This document shows, one piece after another, positions 51,405 through 61,463 of a stretch of 64,000 bases of DNA. Within the stretch, counting starts at the first letter, position 1. Every line of letters starts with the position of its first letter. The stretch comes from Pseudomonas sp. TCU-HL1 (GTDB taxonomy: Bacteria > Pseudomonadota > Gammaproteobacteria > Pseudomonadales > Pseudomonadaceae), in assembly GCF_001708505.1 (NCBI RefSeq), contig NZ_CP015992.1, positions 2,790,001 through 2,854,000 of the forward strand. The letters are read 5' to 3'. Under the pieces are notes generated by a model that was given only the letters and a program-made list of their open reading frames with translations, was not told the DNA's origin and did no database searches. A program made the position numbers and the translations under genes.

Positions 51405-51774
51405 GCCTGCCATCCCCGAGAGTCTCACGCATCAATCCAGCAGGCGTCCAATGTTTGCCTGCGGACTGCTTCTCTCTTCTTTCAGGGTGAGCTTTACTGC
51501 TAGGGGAAGGTCAAGCAACCGACTTGAGACTTGAATCCAGAGCGGACGTGGGCAGGGCCAAACGAGCTGTGCTGGATAGCACTCAGTGGTTCTCTGCCTT
51601 GGAAGGGGGGAGCCTTTGCGGTACGGACTCAATCGACCTGGTTACCGGGTGGAGGAGGGAACGGAAAATCTTCTCGATCCTTCACAACGGCAGCGAGCTT
51701 GTGCCGAGGTATGCACTGGATGAAAACGCCAGCTACCGCACCCTGGGGGTTATAGATCTTCTACAGCAGTTACA
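51405..51774. other. gap between the CueR-like gene and the rnfD fragment
   Basis: 370 bp with no supported gene. Two overlapping frames (51524-51889 and 51531-51755) have no ribosome site and no recognisable domain. Confidence 0.5.
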
Positions 51775-52299
51775 GCTGGCCCCCCACTCAGCCTCGATGC
51801 GTTCGCCGGCGCCACTCAGCTGGCTCGGAACCAGTTCACACCGATCACCCCCAATCTGCCGGGGTACGGCTATATTGCCGGCGGTTTGATGCTGGCTGTC
51901 CTGCGGGTAATCCGAATCGAGATTCCGCTGGCGATGCTTGCCAGCAGGGTATTGCTGTGCCTGGCAGCCGGCCATAGCCCACAGGAAAGCCTGTACAGCC
52001 TCAGCCTCGGCGGCTTGCTGTTCACCGCCTTTTTCATCGCCACCGATCCGGTCACCAGTCCCGATACGCGTGCCGGCCGCATCCTCTTCGGCGTGGCCAT
52101 TGGCGCGCTGACCGAATTGATTCGCGAATTCGGGCTTTATGCCGATGGTCTCTGCTTCGCCGTGCTAGCCGCCAATCTGCTGGTGCCGCAGATCGACCGG
52201 TTGGTGCTGCGCATACAACGCCCCTGGTACACGCGAACACCTTGCACTGAGAGCGTGCGCAGCGACGTAGGTGGCGCGCCGGGTGAGCGCAGCGAGTAG
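51775..52299 (+). pseudogene. C-terminal fragment of an RnfD-type membrane protein
   Basis: The frame has SLDAFAGATQLARNQFTPI, membrane helices (MLAVLRVIRIEIPLAMLASR) and the diagnostic AFFIATDPVTSPDTRAGRILF then FAVLAANLLVPQIDRL of the RnfD/NqrB C-terminus. The first two thirds of the gene are missing and no start with a ribosome site exists (TTG/ATG at 51886-51889 lies inside the domain). The true subunit helps pump Na+ or protons during electron transfer to ferredoxin. Homology ends near 52235. Confidence 0.72.
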
Positions 52300-52607
52300 C
52301 CCGCGAGTGGAGCAACGGTTGCAATGACTTCCACTTCGCGCCATAGCATGGACAAGGTTCTCGAAGTGGCTGGGCAGCGCGGGGGGAGGGGAACGCCATG
52401 CGGTACTGGTGGCACCGATAGCGGCATGCGCTCCATTCGCATGACAAATACGAAGCCCAAATGGTAGTTCCGGCTTCGTTTGCCGACGTCCTGCCAACGA
52501 CACTGCAGCGGCTCAACAGCTCCTGATTCCTAAGAAATCCTGGTTGAGCATCTCTGTTTTTAATGTCCTAACTGCGGTGGCGTTTCTCGAGCTGCGGCGT
52601 TATGTAA
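52300..52607. other. gap between the rnfD fragment and the chemoreceptor pseudogene
   Basis: 308 bp; nothing recognised. The chemoreceptor gene ends into it from the right. Confidence 0.4.
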
Positions 52608-54218
52608 CTACTTTTTCGTTGCCCGCTCGCTCACGCTGAATTGCCCAACCAGCTGAGGAAGCTGGTTTTCCGTATGCCGCACTAGTTCTGAACTGCTGCG
52701 CAGGACGTCGACCGACTGGCTCATTTCGCGGGAGGCCAGGTCCACGCTGCGGACGGTCTGGCCGTAATCGAGACTCTGCTGGTTGAGCTGCTTGATGATC
52801 TCGAACATGCGCTCCACGGTGCGGTGCAAGTGCAGGTTCTCGCTGGACGCCTCTTCGGTGAGGCGCAAGCCGTCATCTACGTTGCGCACGTCCGACTCCA
52901 TGAATTCCACCGCCTGGCGCGTGGCGGACTGCAGGCCCTCGACCCGGTTGCGGATGTCCTCGGCGGCGCTGGCGGTGCGTTGCGCCAGATTGCCCTCGCC
53001 CTCGGCGATGGTGCGCACTAAGTCCGTCATCTCCTGCATGCGCGCGGCCAGACGGCGCGGGCCAAAGCTACGGAAGCAAAGGGCGCCAGCGGCCAGCAGC
53101 AGCACCTGCAGCAGATACAGCCAGTTCTGCGGCAGGCCGCTGAAGCGCTGCAGCAGGAAGCCGGCGCCGGTCACCACGATCAGAGTCAACAGGGAAGTCT
53201 TCATCAGCTCGAAGCTGAGCGAGCGGCGGCGATAGACCTCCTTCAGGTCGGCCTCGCACATCATCCCCCAGCGGTCTGGCGAGCCCGGCAGCTGGAAGGT
53301 CACGCCCTTGCCGATAACAGGGATGTGGCGGTAGTCGGAATAGCCCGGGTAGCAGACGAAGAGGTTGGAGCCCTTGTGGATGGTTTCTCGCACGCCGGGG
53401 TGGAGCTGGCCGGTGGACGGATCGGTGAAGCGCAGCTCCAGTTCGGTGTGGCGGCTGACTCACACGGTGCCGAAGGCGATATGCACGCCCTGCTTGAGGT
53501 TCTCGCCATGGGTGAAGGTGGCGTCCTCGAAGCGCGAGCGCGACAAGGCGGTGCCGGCCTGGATCGACGCATCGAAGCGTGAATCCACCATGAACAGGTA
53601 GTTGTCCCCGGATTCGGGATAGATGTGCCCAGCCTCGCGCTGGATCAGGTCGCCCAGCACGTCATTGGGAACACGCCCGCAAAGGCAACCGACCACCCGC
53701 CCTTCGAACTTCAGCGGCTGGTAGAACATCAGGGGCACGGCATCGTGGAAGCGCGAAGTGCTGGGGCCGATGGCGAGGGTCTGGGCATCGCTGTAGGGTC
53801 CATGCAGAAAGGGCCCAAGCAGCCCACGGGCCACAGCCTCGGGCGTCTGGTCGCGAGCGCCGCAGCGCGGGGCCCAGGTAGAGGTGGTGATGCAGCCCTG
53901 GGTGTCCACCAGGAACAGCTCGGAAAGATCCAGCATTTGCTCCAGACGGGCCTTGAGCAGCTGGGGATCCGGGGGGAGGTCCTGGCCGAGGCTTTCGGCC
54001 AGCTCGGCGAGGTGCTGCCACTGGCTGGCGGTCCAGTCTTGCAGCAGCTTCGCACGGGTATCTGCGATGCTCTCGAAGATCTGCTCCACCTGCGGATAAA
54101 GCGCGCGGTTGAGCCAGCAGGACCAAGCCATGGCGAGCTTCCCGGTCCGACCCAGCCATGGTAGCCAAGCTCGCTCGCGTGAGGACAAGGGCATAAAGCT
54201 GCTTTGAAGCACAGTCAT
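52608..54218 (-). pseudogene. chemoreceptor-like gene interrupted by a single TGA
   Basis: One frame of 537 codons with an internal TGA at 53462-53460. Before it: helical and Cache-like segments ending QGVHIAFGTV. After it, in the same frame: VSRHTELELRFTDPSTGQLH, GVRETIHKGSNLFVCYPGYS, a membrane helix pair (LLTLIVVTGAGFLL, WLYLLQVLLLAAGALCF) and a coiled coil. From recall, relatives such as P. aeruginosa chemotaxis transducers have Arg at this point, so CGA to TGA is the likely change. The typical EAARAGE hairpin is absent. Two shortened proteins could still be made. Confidence 0.75.
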
Positions 54219-54541
54219 AGTGAACCCCTATTCACTAACAGCGACAAGTGCCGGCACGGGTGAGTAATCAAGATCAGAGCGTCCTCGGCTAACATCAAAC
54301 CGATAATGGCGATGCTCTACTTTTCCGCTCGTCCAACGCCGAATTGTCTTTACCTGCGGGGCGTAGTTGTGCCCCGTTGGCGTAGTCCTGCAAACCAGAC
54401 AGTGCCTCTATGCAATGTTTGGTGTCGTGCGTGTATCGATGCGCTGAATTGATAAGAGTTGAAAGTTTCTTGGCGGTTGAGAGCGGCTGAAAGAATATTT
54501 TCTAATTCAAGATTTTCGAATATGAGCGTGAGAATTATTGA
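54219..54541. other. AT-rich gap between the chemoreceptor pseudogene and fadL-like gene
   Basis: 323 bp, clearly AT-rich towards 54440-54541. It would hold the chemoreceptor promoter on the left and the tail of the FadL transcript on the right. No gene. Confidence 0.4.
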
Positions 54542-55861
54542 TTAAAATTGATATGTGAATTGTACGGCCAGTCCATTAGCACTATTGTCGAAATTCGCGC
54601 TGTATGCTGGTTGGAGCGCAGCGTCCCCTGGTTGATTCACTGACGCCTTGGAGTCCCAGAGATAACCGTAGGCGAAGTCCACCGTCAGGTCGGGGCTTGG
54701 CGAATAGCCGGCGCCAATTGTCACGGCCTTTCGATTGCCAACGGGAATTCGCACACTGCGGTCGGCATTTCGAACCGGGGAAGGGTCATACGCGTAACCG
54801 GCCCTCAATACCCACTGCGGATTAAGTTGGTAGGACACTCCGATCGCAGTGGTCCAGGTGTCGTGCCAGTTCAGTGTCTCGCCGACCCGATTCAGTCCCA
54901 CAATTTGGCCGATGGCGGAAACATTGCTATTGACCGCCTCGAATTTTTGAAGTCGACTCCAGCGAGTCCAGGTGGCACCAAGGTATCCGGTCCAGCGGCT
55001 ATTGAAACTATGAGTAATAGACGTATCTACTGATTCGGGCATTTCAAGATCCACCTTGGCGTCGTAGTTTCCGTCAAGAGAGAGAAAGGCCGGGGAATCG
55101 GAAACCGTGGTATGTCCTTTTAGGTGATAGCTCCGCTTGGAGTGATAGGTAATGCCCCAGGTGGTTGCGTCGCTCAAATCAACCAAGAGCCCGATGTTGT
55201 AGCCAAGTGCTGTGTCGTCGCCCTTGATGGTGACCAGCGTCTCCGTACCGTTGTTCAGGTCGCCGGTGGCCAGATAGTTTTGCAGCTCCGCATCAAAGCG
55301 GTTCAGGGTCAGGCCGCCGCCGATGGATAGAAAGTCATTGACCCGGTAGGCAATGGTCGGTTGCAGGGTGATTTCCCTTGTCTCGCTGTAAGAGCCGTAG
55401 TGGCGGCCTTGGAAAGTGCTTTCGTAATCATTGATGAGACCACTCGGGGCATAAAGGCCAAGACCAATCGAAAAGCGATCATCAAGCGGTGTCGACATAT
55501 AGGCGAAAGGCATTAGCCCCATCGGCACCGAGTCTCCTTTGTTCGTTCCAGTGGCGCTACCTTGCGCATCACTGATGTCGTTGCTGACCGATATTAGCGC
55601 TGCTCCGCCGCTGATCTGAGTGCGCCGCAGTTTGGTCAGGCCGGCAGGGTTTCCATATATGGTGCTGGCATCCAACGCGGATGACGACCTTCCCGCATAG
55701 GCGGTTCCAGCACTGCTGGCGCTTTGTTCGTTAAGGGCGATGCCGTTGGCACTTGTGGTTGTTGAAAGGCTGAATATTGCGGCGGCAAAGGTGAGCTTGG
55801 TCCATAGGGGGAGTTCTTGGGCGTTGGAAGTGTATTGAGTTGCATGGCTATTGAGTTTCAT
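54542..55861 (-). CDS. FadL/TodX-family outer-membrane transporter of hydrophobic compounds
   Basis: 439 residues. Signal peptide (LTFAAAIFSLSTTTSANG), then NGIALNEQSASSAGTAYAGRSSSALDAST... GNPAGLTKL, the conserved N-terminal hatch of the FadL family, a 14-strand barrel and a C-terminal VQFTYQF. FadL proteins take hydrophobic molecules (fatty acids, aromatics) through a lateral opening. It is the outer-membrane gate of the catabolic cluster on its right. Transcribed separately from the DUF1329 gene: a terminator lies between. Confidence 0.92.
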   Translation of the reverse strand: MKLNSHATQYTSNAQELPLWTKLTFAAAIFSLSTTTSANGIALNEQSASSAGTAYAGRSSSALDASTIYGNPAGLTKLRRTQISGGAALISVSNDISDAQGSATGTNKGDSVPMGLMPFAYMSTPLDDRFSIGLGLYAPSGLINDYESTFQGRHYGSYSETREITLQPTIAYRVNDFLSIGGGLTLNRFDAELQNYLATGDLNNGTETLVTIKGDDTALGYNIGLLVDLSDATTWGITYHSKRSYHLKGHTTVSDSPAFLSLDGNYDAKVDLEMPESVDTSITHSFNSRWTGYLGATWTRWSRLQKFEAVNSNVSAIGQIVGLNRVGETLNWHDTWTTAIGVSYQLNPQWVLRAGYAYDPSPVRNADRSVRIPVGNRKAVTIGAGYSPSPDLTVDFAYGYLWDSKASVNQPGDAALQPAYSANFDNSANGLAVQFTYQF

Positions 55862-56076
55862 CTTTCATCTCTTGTTGCTTTTGTTTGTCGCACACAGACC
55901 AAACTTTTGGGCAGGGCTTCACTTTTCCGAGCACTTTTCAGTGTCAGTTGGAGTGGGCCGAAGTTGCGTAATGTGCCTTGGCCGGCCAAAGCCAGGGCGG
56001 GGTATTCAGGTTTACGGAGTTGATTTGCTACTTACTTGAACCAGTTACCCTGGAAGCTCTAACGACCGAGAACGAT

Positions 56077-56106
56077 AAAAAAGGCCGCCAGTCGTGGTGG
56101 CGGCCT
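56077..56106 (-). terminator. intrinsic terminator for the DUF1302-DUF1329 operon
   Basis: For leftward transcripts: AGGCCGCCA pairs with TGGCGGCCT (56098-56106 with 56082-56090), 7-nt loop, followed by TTTTTT (56081-56077 plus). Perfect 9-bp stem. Confidence 0.92.
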
Positions 56107-56144
56107 AGGTCTCGGGCTTGTGGCCTTCAACTAAGTAACGTTGT

Positions 56145-57503
56145 TTAACGGACCCCGGCGTTGCGCAAGGCGGCAGGGGTGTAGTCGGCGGCAAGGGCTT
56201 TGACCCCGAACTCGACACCCTTACTTTCCTCGTTCTTCATGCCTGAAACGATGTAGCGACCGTTCAGCAGGTCATACACGATTTCCACGGCCAACCAGGG
56301 CACCTGGACGTTGTAATAGGGTTGTAGATGGCCTTCGCCAACCCTCCAGAGAGTACCGCGCGCGTCGTAGTGGTCGGCCAGGACTATTTGCCAGGAGTCC
56401 TCATCAATGAAGAACACTCGCTTGGCATAGACATGCCGCTCGCCGGGCTTCAGGGTGGCCTCCACTTCCCAGACCCGGTGCAGCTCATAACGGGCGAACT
56501 CCGGGTTAAGGTGCCCGGCCTTGACGATGTCATCGTATTTCAGCTTGGGTGAGTCCAGCTTGAAGCTGTTGTAGGGGATATACAGCTCGCGCTTGCCGAT
56601 CAGCTTCCAGTCGTAACGGTCCTGCGCGCCGTTGTACATGTCGAAGTTGTCGCCCACGCGCAGCCCCTCGGAGGCGGGGTAGGGGCCGTCGTAGGCCACT
56701 TGGGGGGCACGTCGCACGCGACGCTGGCCCGCGTTGTAGAGCCAGGCCAGGCGTGGCTCCTTCACCTGGTCGAGGGTCTCGTGTACCAGCAATACACTAC
56801 CGGCCAGGCGCGCGGGGGATACGACTTCCTCCTTGTAGTAGAACAGCACATTGCCCGGATTAGCCGGATCGAAGTCCTTTAGCTGATCGCGGTAGGTGAA
56901 CTCCATCTTGAATGTCACCGGCGTGAAGGCACCGCTTTTCTCCGGCGTAGCCTGTACGCTGATGCGTTTCATGCTGCCGCCGCGGTAGCGAGTAAGGTGG
57001 TTCCAGACGACTTCCTGGCCATTCTGCGGGATGGGGAAGGGGTAGGCGGTCTGGAAGTTGGTCAGGCCATTGCCACCTGCCACGAGTTGGGTGTTCTGCG
57101 CATTGGACCGTGCTGCGGCGTAGACGGAGTCCGGGAGTGCGACGCTGCGGTGGCTGGGGTAGACCGGCAGCCGATACGAGTCGGGATAACGCTTGAGCAT
57201 GGCCAACTGGCCGGGGCTCAGCTTGTCCTTATATTGCTCCGCGTTCTGTGCAGTGATGGTGAAGAGCGGCTGTTCACTGGCGTATGGGTCGTCGAGAAAG
57301 CCTTGGGGGTTCTGCTTGCCACTGTTCTTGCCGAGGCCACCAGTCCAGGCCGGAATGCTGCCGTCGGCATTGCCCGCTTGCTCTGCACCGAGCGGGGTCA
57401 GGTTCTTGCCGAGCTGAGCGGCTTGCTCCGGGGTGACGGCGGCCAGCGCCGCGCCAGTCAGCAGCGAGAGACTCAGGGTCGTGCTTTGTATCAAGAGTTT
57501 CAT
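56145..57503 (-). CDS. DUF1329 family exported protein
   Basis: 452 residues. Signal peptide (LSLSLLTGAALA), then the DUF1329 sequence: VTPEQAAQLGKNLTPLGAEQAG, IPAWTGGLG, YKDKLSPGQLAMLKRYPDSY and WEVEATLKPGERHVYAKRVFFIDEDSWQIV. The family is related to LolA/LolB-like lipid carriers and is nearly always next to DUF1302. It may shuttle a hydrophobic substrate across the periplasm. AGGAGAG precedes the ATG. Confidence 0.92.
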   Translation of the reverse strand: MKLLIQSTTLSLSLLTGAALAAVTPEQAAQLGKNLTPLGAEQAGNADGSIPAWTGGLGKNSGKQNPQGFLDDPYASEQPLFTITAQNAEQYKDKLSPGQLAMLKRYPDSYRLPVYPSHRSVALPDSVYAAARSNAQNTQLVAGGNGLTNFQTAYPFPIPQNGQEVVWNHLTRYRGGSMKRISVQATPEKSGAFTPVTFKMEFTYRDQLKDFDPANPGNVLFYYKEEVVSPARLAGSVLLVHETLDQVKEPRLAWLYNAGQRRVRRAPQVAYDGPYPASEGLRVGDNFDMYNGAQDRYDWKLIGKRELYIPYNSFKLDSPKLKYDDIVKAGHLNPEFARYELHRVWEVEATLKPGERHVYAKRVFFIDEDSWQIVLADHYDARGTLWRVGEGHLQPYYNVQVPWLAVEIVYDLLNGRYIVSGMKNEESKGVEFGVKALAADYTPAALRNAGVR

Positions 57504-57518
57504 GGTCTGCTCTCCTGC

Positions 57519-59402
57519 TCAGAAGGACAAGCCGACGCTGAGCGCGATGAAATCGCGATCGACGCTGGTGTTGTAATCGCCGCCGAAGAAATCGGTGTAT
57601 GACAGGCTGGCGTTGTAGGTGTTGCGGTACTCGGCATCCACGCCCAGGCTGATGGCCTTGCTGCCTTCGTTGAAGCCCGGCTCGGGACCATAACCGTCAA
57701 CATCGTGGGACCAGGCCAGGTTCGGCTTGAGCGTCACCGCCGGAATCAGGTCGGTGTATTCCCAGATCGCGCGTGCGCGATAGCCCCAGGAGGTGGTGGT
57801 GAGGAAGCCATCGTCGTTGCAGTTCTGCGGCGTGGCGGAGCTGGTGAGGCACAGGCTGTTGTCCGGGAGCAGCTCGCCCTGGCCGAACACCGCATCGCGG
57901 CCATAGCGCAGGCCGCCTCGGCCTTCCAGATCACCGATATGCACCATGCCGATTTCGCCGACCAGGGTCAGGCGGTCGGCGCCCATGATTTGATCGAAGA
58001 AGTGCACGGCGGTGATCTGCGCCTGGGTCACGGGTTTGCGTTGATAACCCTGCACTAGCGCGTTGTTGGTCGCCTGATAAGCCCCCGAGGAGAGCAGCGG
58101 AGAGATGGCGGCGACGCCCGTGCCGGCGAGGACCTGATCGTTACCGTTGAGTTGCAGTGGCAGGTTGGGTCGGTAGCTGATTTCCCCGGATAAGGCAGTG
58201 CCGGTCGGCAGGGTGGTGGCGAAGCTCAGGCCATAGAGGCGGATATCCTCCGGGTAAGTCACCTGATACTTCGAGGTGCCGAGGCGATATGCCCCGATCA
58301 ACTGCTGGCCAATGGCAGAGCTGGCGACTCCGGCACAGACCGCAGGGTCGGTGATGCCGACGTTGGCGCAGAGCTGCGGTACGAAGGACAGGTCGGCGAC
58401 GTTCGGGCTGGAGATCGAGCTAACGTAGGGCTGACGACTGTGATAGTTGAGGAAGTAGGCGCCGAATTCGGTATCCAGGCTGGGCACGAACCAGCGTAGG
58501 GCGGTCCCCCACTGGCCGCCATCGCGCGCATCGTCATCGCCGGCGCGCGGCACCTCGATGCTTTCCGCGCCCAGGCTGATGCCGAAGGGGCTCAGGGCGG
58601 CCTGGGCCAGCGGGTTGGCGCTGAGATCCGGGCCGACCGGGAGGGGCTGGCAGCCATCGGCGACGAAATCGTTTTGCGAGAAGAAGGTGCCGCAGTTGTC
58701 CACCACCGTCTGCTGCCAATCCAACTGGTAGAAGGCTTCGGCCGTCAGGTTCTCGGTCAGGTTCTGCGACAGATAGAACATATTGACCGGGATCAAGCCT
58801 TCCTTGATCTCGGCGCCGGGGCGGCGGAAGGCGGACACGTCCACCGGGTTGATGCTGTTGATCCCGCCCTGGATAAAGGTGCTCTCGCCCCAGCTGACCA
58901 CCTGCTTGCCCAGACGCACGATGCCGGGTAGTTCGCCGATCACATAGTTGTGATAGATAAAGGCATCCAGCAACTCGGCGCCAGAAGACTTGGCGCCTTC
59001 TTTGCGGCCGCTGTCGGAGATGTCCTTGAACGGACGACTCTCGTCCTTCAGCTCGAAGTCGTACCAGTATTTGCCACGCACGAACACCCCGGTCTCGCCG
59101 TACTTCAGCTCGAGGTCGTGGATGCCCTTGAATATCTTCGAGAAGGTCTCACCCCTCTTGAAGTTCAGCCGGCCGTCGTCCGTGACGCTGGCATCGCCCT
59201 TGCCACCGTTGGTCGCGCCGATCAGTTCGGGGTCGGCGCCTCGCTGCGCCCAGCTGGCTCCGACGCTGAGCGAGGAATCAAATTGCCCTTCGATCTCGCC
59301 GAGGTTGAAGTTCAAGCCAAACGCTGGCGTGGTCAGACTGCCGGCCAGGGCGATGGCCAGCGGTAGGCGGGCGCGCCGCCAGGGAAATCGCGTGTTGCTC
59401 AT
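57519..59402 (-). CDS. DUF1302 family outer-membrane protein
   Basis: 627 residues. Signal peptide (LPLAIALAGSLTTPAFGLNF), then DUF1302: FNLGEIEGQFDSSLSVGASW, LELKYGETGVFVRGKYWYDFEL, LGKQVVSWGESTFIQGGINSINPVD and a final IALSVGLSF. A large beta barrel, paired with DUF1329 15 bp downstream. ATG 59402 is preferred: GAGGTA lies 8 nt upstream, whereas the GTG at 59408 is too close. Confidence 0.92.
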   Translation of the reverse strand: MSNTRFPWRRARLPLAIALAGSLTTPAFGLNFNLGEIEGQFDSSLSVGASWAQRGADPELIGATNGGKGDASVTDDGRLNFKRGETFSKIFKGIHDLELKYGETGVFVRGKYWYDFELKDESRPFKDISDSGRKEGAKSSGAELLDAFIYHNYVIGELPGIVRLGKQVVSWGESTFIQGGINSINPVDVSAFRRPGAEIKEGLIPVNMFYLSQNLTENLTAEAFYQLDWQQTVVDNCGTFFSQNDFVADGCQPLPVGPDLSANPLAQAALSPFGISLGAESIEVPRAGDDDARDGGQWGTALRWFVPSLDTEFGAYFLNYHSRQPYVSSISSPNVADLSFVPQLCANVGITDPAVCAGVASSAIGQQLIGAYRLGTSKYQVTYPEDIRLYGLSFATTLPTGTALSGEISYRPNLPLQLNGNDQVLAGTGVAAISPLLSSGAYQATNNALVQGYQRKPVTQAQITAVHFFDQIMGADRLTLVGEIGMVHIGDLEGRGGLRYGRDAVFGQGELLPDNSLCLTSSATPQNCNDDGFLTTTSWGYRARAIWEYTDLIPAVTLKPNLAWSHDVDGYGPEPGFNEGSKAISLGVDAEYRNTYNASLSYTDFFGGDYNTSVDRDFIALSVGLSF

Positions 59403-59519
59403 GTTCACTACCTCTTGTTGTTGTTTTGCACGCTGTTCGACTGGGATTTGCGGTACTGACTCCGGCGCTAAAAGTGGAACTGACGGGTTTGCATAAGGTC
59501 TGCGTCGACCTTGGTAACG

Positions 59520-61463
59520 CTACTGGCTACGGGAATGACAGAGAGTGGAGGTCGATGCGGTTGATGGCAGCCACTCGACTTGAAAGCTGTACCGCCCTAG
59601 ACGAGAGGCCAAGGTTTCCTGGTTGGTGCAACCTCGGATGCATGCGACCAGGCCGCGGCGACTATCCTGGATGACCTCCACCGCAACGCCCGACAGCGCC
59701 AGGTGTTCGACTTCCTGAAGGACCACTCTGGCAACCTCCTGCTGCTGCAAGGCAGGCTTGAAAATCTTGCCCACGGCAGTCAGTGGCAGGGCATCGAGTA
59801 TTTCGATGCGCTTGGGAACGGCGGCTCGCTCGCTGATGTTGAGATTGGCGAACTCCTGCAGTTCTTCCACCGTGCAAACCTGCCCCTGACGCAGTTGGGC
59901 ATAGGCCACAGGAACCTCGCCCGAGTACGCATCGGGGCTGCCGATGGCAGCGACCAAGGCAACCGCAGGATGAGCCTGTAGGGCCTCCTCAATCTGCTTG
60001 GGATCGATATTGTGACCGCCGCGGATGATCAGTTCCTTTTTGCGCCCGGTCAGCCAGAAGTAACCCTGCTGGTCCTGGCGACCCAGATCGCCCGTATTCA
60101 GCCAGCGCTCACCGTTGATATCGATCCACAGGCCCCGGTTATGGCTCTCCTCCAGATAACCGTCGAATAGGTTCGGACCGCTGATCGTGATCAGACCGAT
60201 CTCATCCACGGTGGCGTCGCGCAGGTACTCTCCAGAGTCATTGAGCAAGACCGCGCGCATGTTCTGGTAGGCGATCCGTATGCCGATGGAGCCAATGTGG
60301 CGCTCGCCTTGGGGCGGGTTGACCGAGGAAACGCAGGCGCCTTCCGTGAGGCCGTAGCCTTCAAGGATCTTCACCCCGGTGCGTAGTTCGAACTCGCGGA
60401 AAAGCTCGACCGGCATCGGCGCGGCGCCACAGAGCGCATAGCGCAGGCTAGAAAGATCGCGGCCCTTCAGCTCGGTCTGCAGGAGCGCTGCATAGACGGT
60501 GGGAACGCCGGAGAAGAAGTTGATACCGAAGTGTTCCACCATCTCCCAGAAGCGGGCGATCACGCCCTCGCCGCGGTAGCCTTGCGGTGTGCCGAGGATC
60601 ACATGGTCGCCCTGGGTCCAGGGCATCAGGCCCGTTACCAGTTGTCCGTTGACGTGGAACAGCGGCAATCCGCAGAAAATGACCTGGCTGCTGTTGCGCG
60701 GCGCCAGGTGGGCAGCCATGGCCCAGGCGTTGAACACTTCAGAACCATGAGTGCGGGCGGCGATCTTGGGCAGCCCGGTCGTGCCGCCGGTGCAGAAGAA
60801 AGAGGAACGCTCCTCGGTGCGGATTTGCCGGCCGCTCTTGAGGTGCGTGCCGGGCTGCGCGTCCATCAGCGCGCGCAATTCGTGAATCGCGGCACCGCTG
60901 TGCAGTTCACGTTCCTTCTGTGCCAGGGATCCAAGGGACTCACGCGTGGCTACGTCGATATAGGGGCCCATGCTGACCCAAACGATGTGCTTGATCGAGG
61001 GCAACTGATCCAGTTGCGAGGCCAGCTTGGGCCACAGGTCGCTGCCTGGCATCGGCGCGAGCGTAAGCACCACACTCGCCTTGGCGGCATGTAGCAAGCC
61101 TGCCATCTGCTTTGCGTCCAGCAGCGGATTGATCGCCATGACGATGCCCGCCGCCTCGCCACCCCAGATGGTGAAGTGGGTCTCCGGCAGGTTGGGCAGG
61201 ATGAAGGCGATGACTTTGCCGGGCGTAATGCCCAGGTCATGGAAGGCATTCGCTGCGCGAGTGATATCCGCGAACAGCTCGGAATAGCTCCAGTCGTGGG
61301 TGTTCTTGAAGTATGTGGCGTCGGCGAAGAAGCTCAGCGCGGGCGCATCCGGGGTGCGCTCGGCGGTGCGTCTCAGTGCTTCATAAGTACTGGAAGCCAG
61401 ATCACGCTCCGATAAGGGGACCAGCTCGAGCTCCTTGATGTCGTTCAGGCACTGCACGGTCAT
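59520..61463 (-). CDS. AMP-binding acyl-CoA synthetase
   Basis: 647 residues of the ANL superfamily. P-loop-like SSFFCTGGTTGLPKIAARTHG, adenine/aryl pocket LCGAAPMPVELFREF, GYGLTEGA, the hinge region WLNTGDLGRQDQQGYFWLTGRKKELIIRGGHNIDP and catalytic lysine context PKRIEILDALPLTAVGKIFKPAL. It activates a carboxylic acid to its CoA ester with ATP. The start overlaps the FAH stop by one base (TGATG) with GGAGGA upstream, so it is translationally coupled to it. Confidence 0.93.
   Translation of the reverse strand: MTVQCLNDIKELELVPLSERDLASSTYEALRRTAERTPDAPALSFFADATYFKNTHDWSYSELFADITRAANAFHDLGITPGKVIAFILPNLPETHFTIWGGEAAGIVMAINPLLDAKQMAGLLHAAKASVVLTLAPMPGSDLWPKLASQLDQLPSIKHIVWVSMGPYIDVATRESLGSLAQKERELHSGAAIHELRALMDAQPGTHLKSGRQIRTEERSSFFCTGGTTGLPKIAARTHGSEVFNAWAMAAHLAPRNSSQVIFCGLPLFHVNGQLVTGLMPWTQGDHVILGTPQGYRGEGVIARFWEMVEHFGINFFSGVPTVYAALLQTELKGRDLSSLRYALCGAAPMPVELFREFELRTGVKILEGYGLTEGACVSSVNPPQGERHIGSIGIRIAYQNMRAVLLNDSGEYLRDATVDEIGLITISGPNLFDGYLEESHNRGLWIDINGERWLNTGDLGRQDQQGYFWLTGRKKELIIRGGHNIDPKQIEEALQAHPAVALVAAIGSPDAYSGEVPVAYAQLRQGQVCTVEELQEFANLNISERAAVPKRIEILDALPLTAVGKIFKPALQQQEVARVVLQEVEHLALSGVAVEVIQDSRRGLVACIRGCTNQETLASRLGRYSFQVEWLPSTASTSTLCHSRSQ

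Noticed and set aside
51524..51889. 121-codon frame before the rnfD fragment
   Set aside because: No domain, no ribosome site, and it overlaps the fragment in another frame.
53460..53462. In-frame TGA read as selenocysteine
   Set aside because: The protein is chemoreceptor-like, not a redox enzyme; the position is Arg in relatives as I recall them, and no selenocysteine insertion hairpin was evident.
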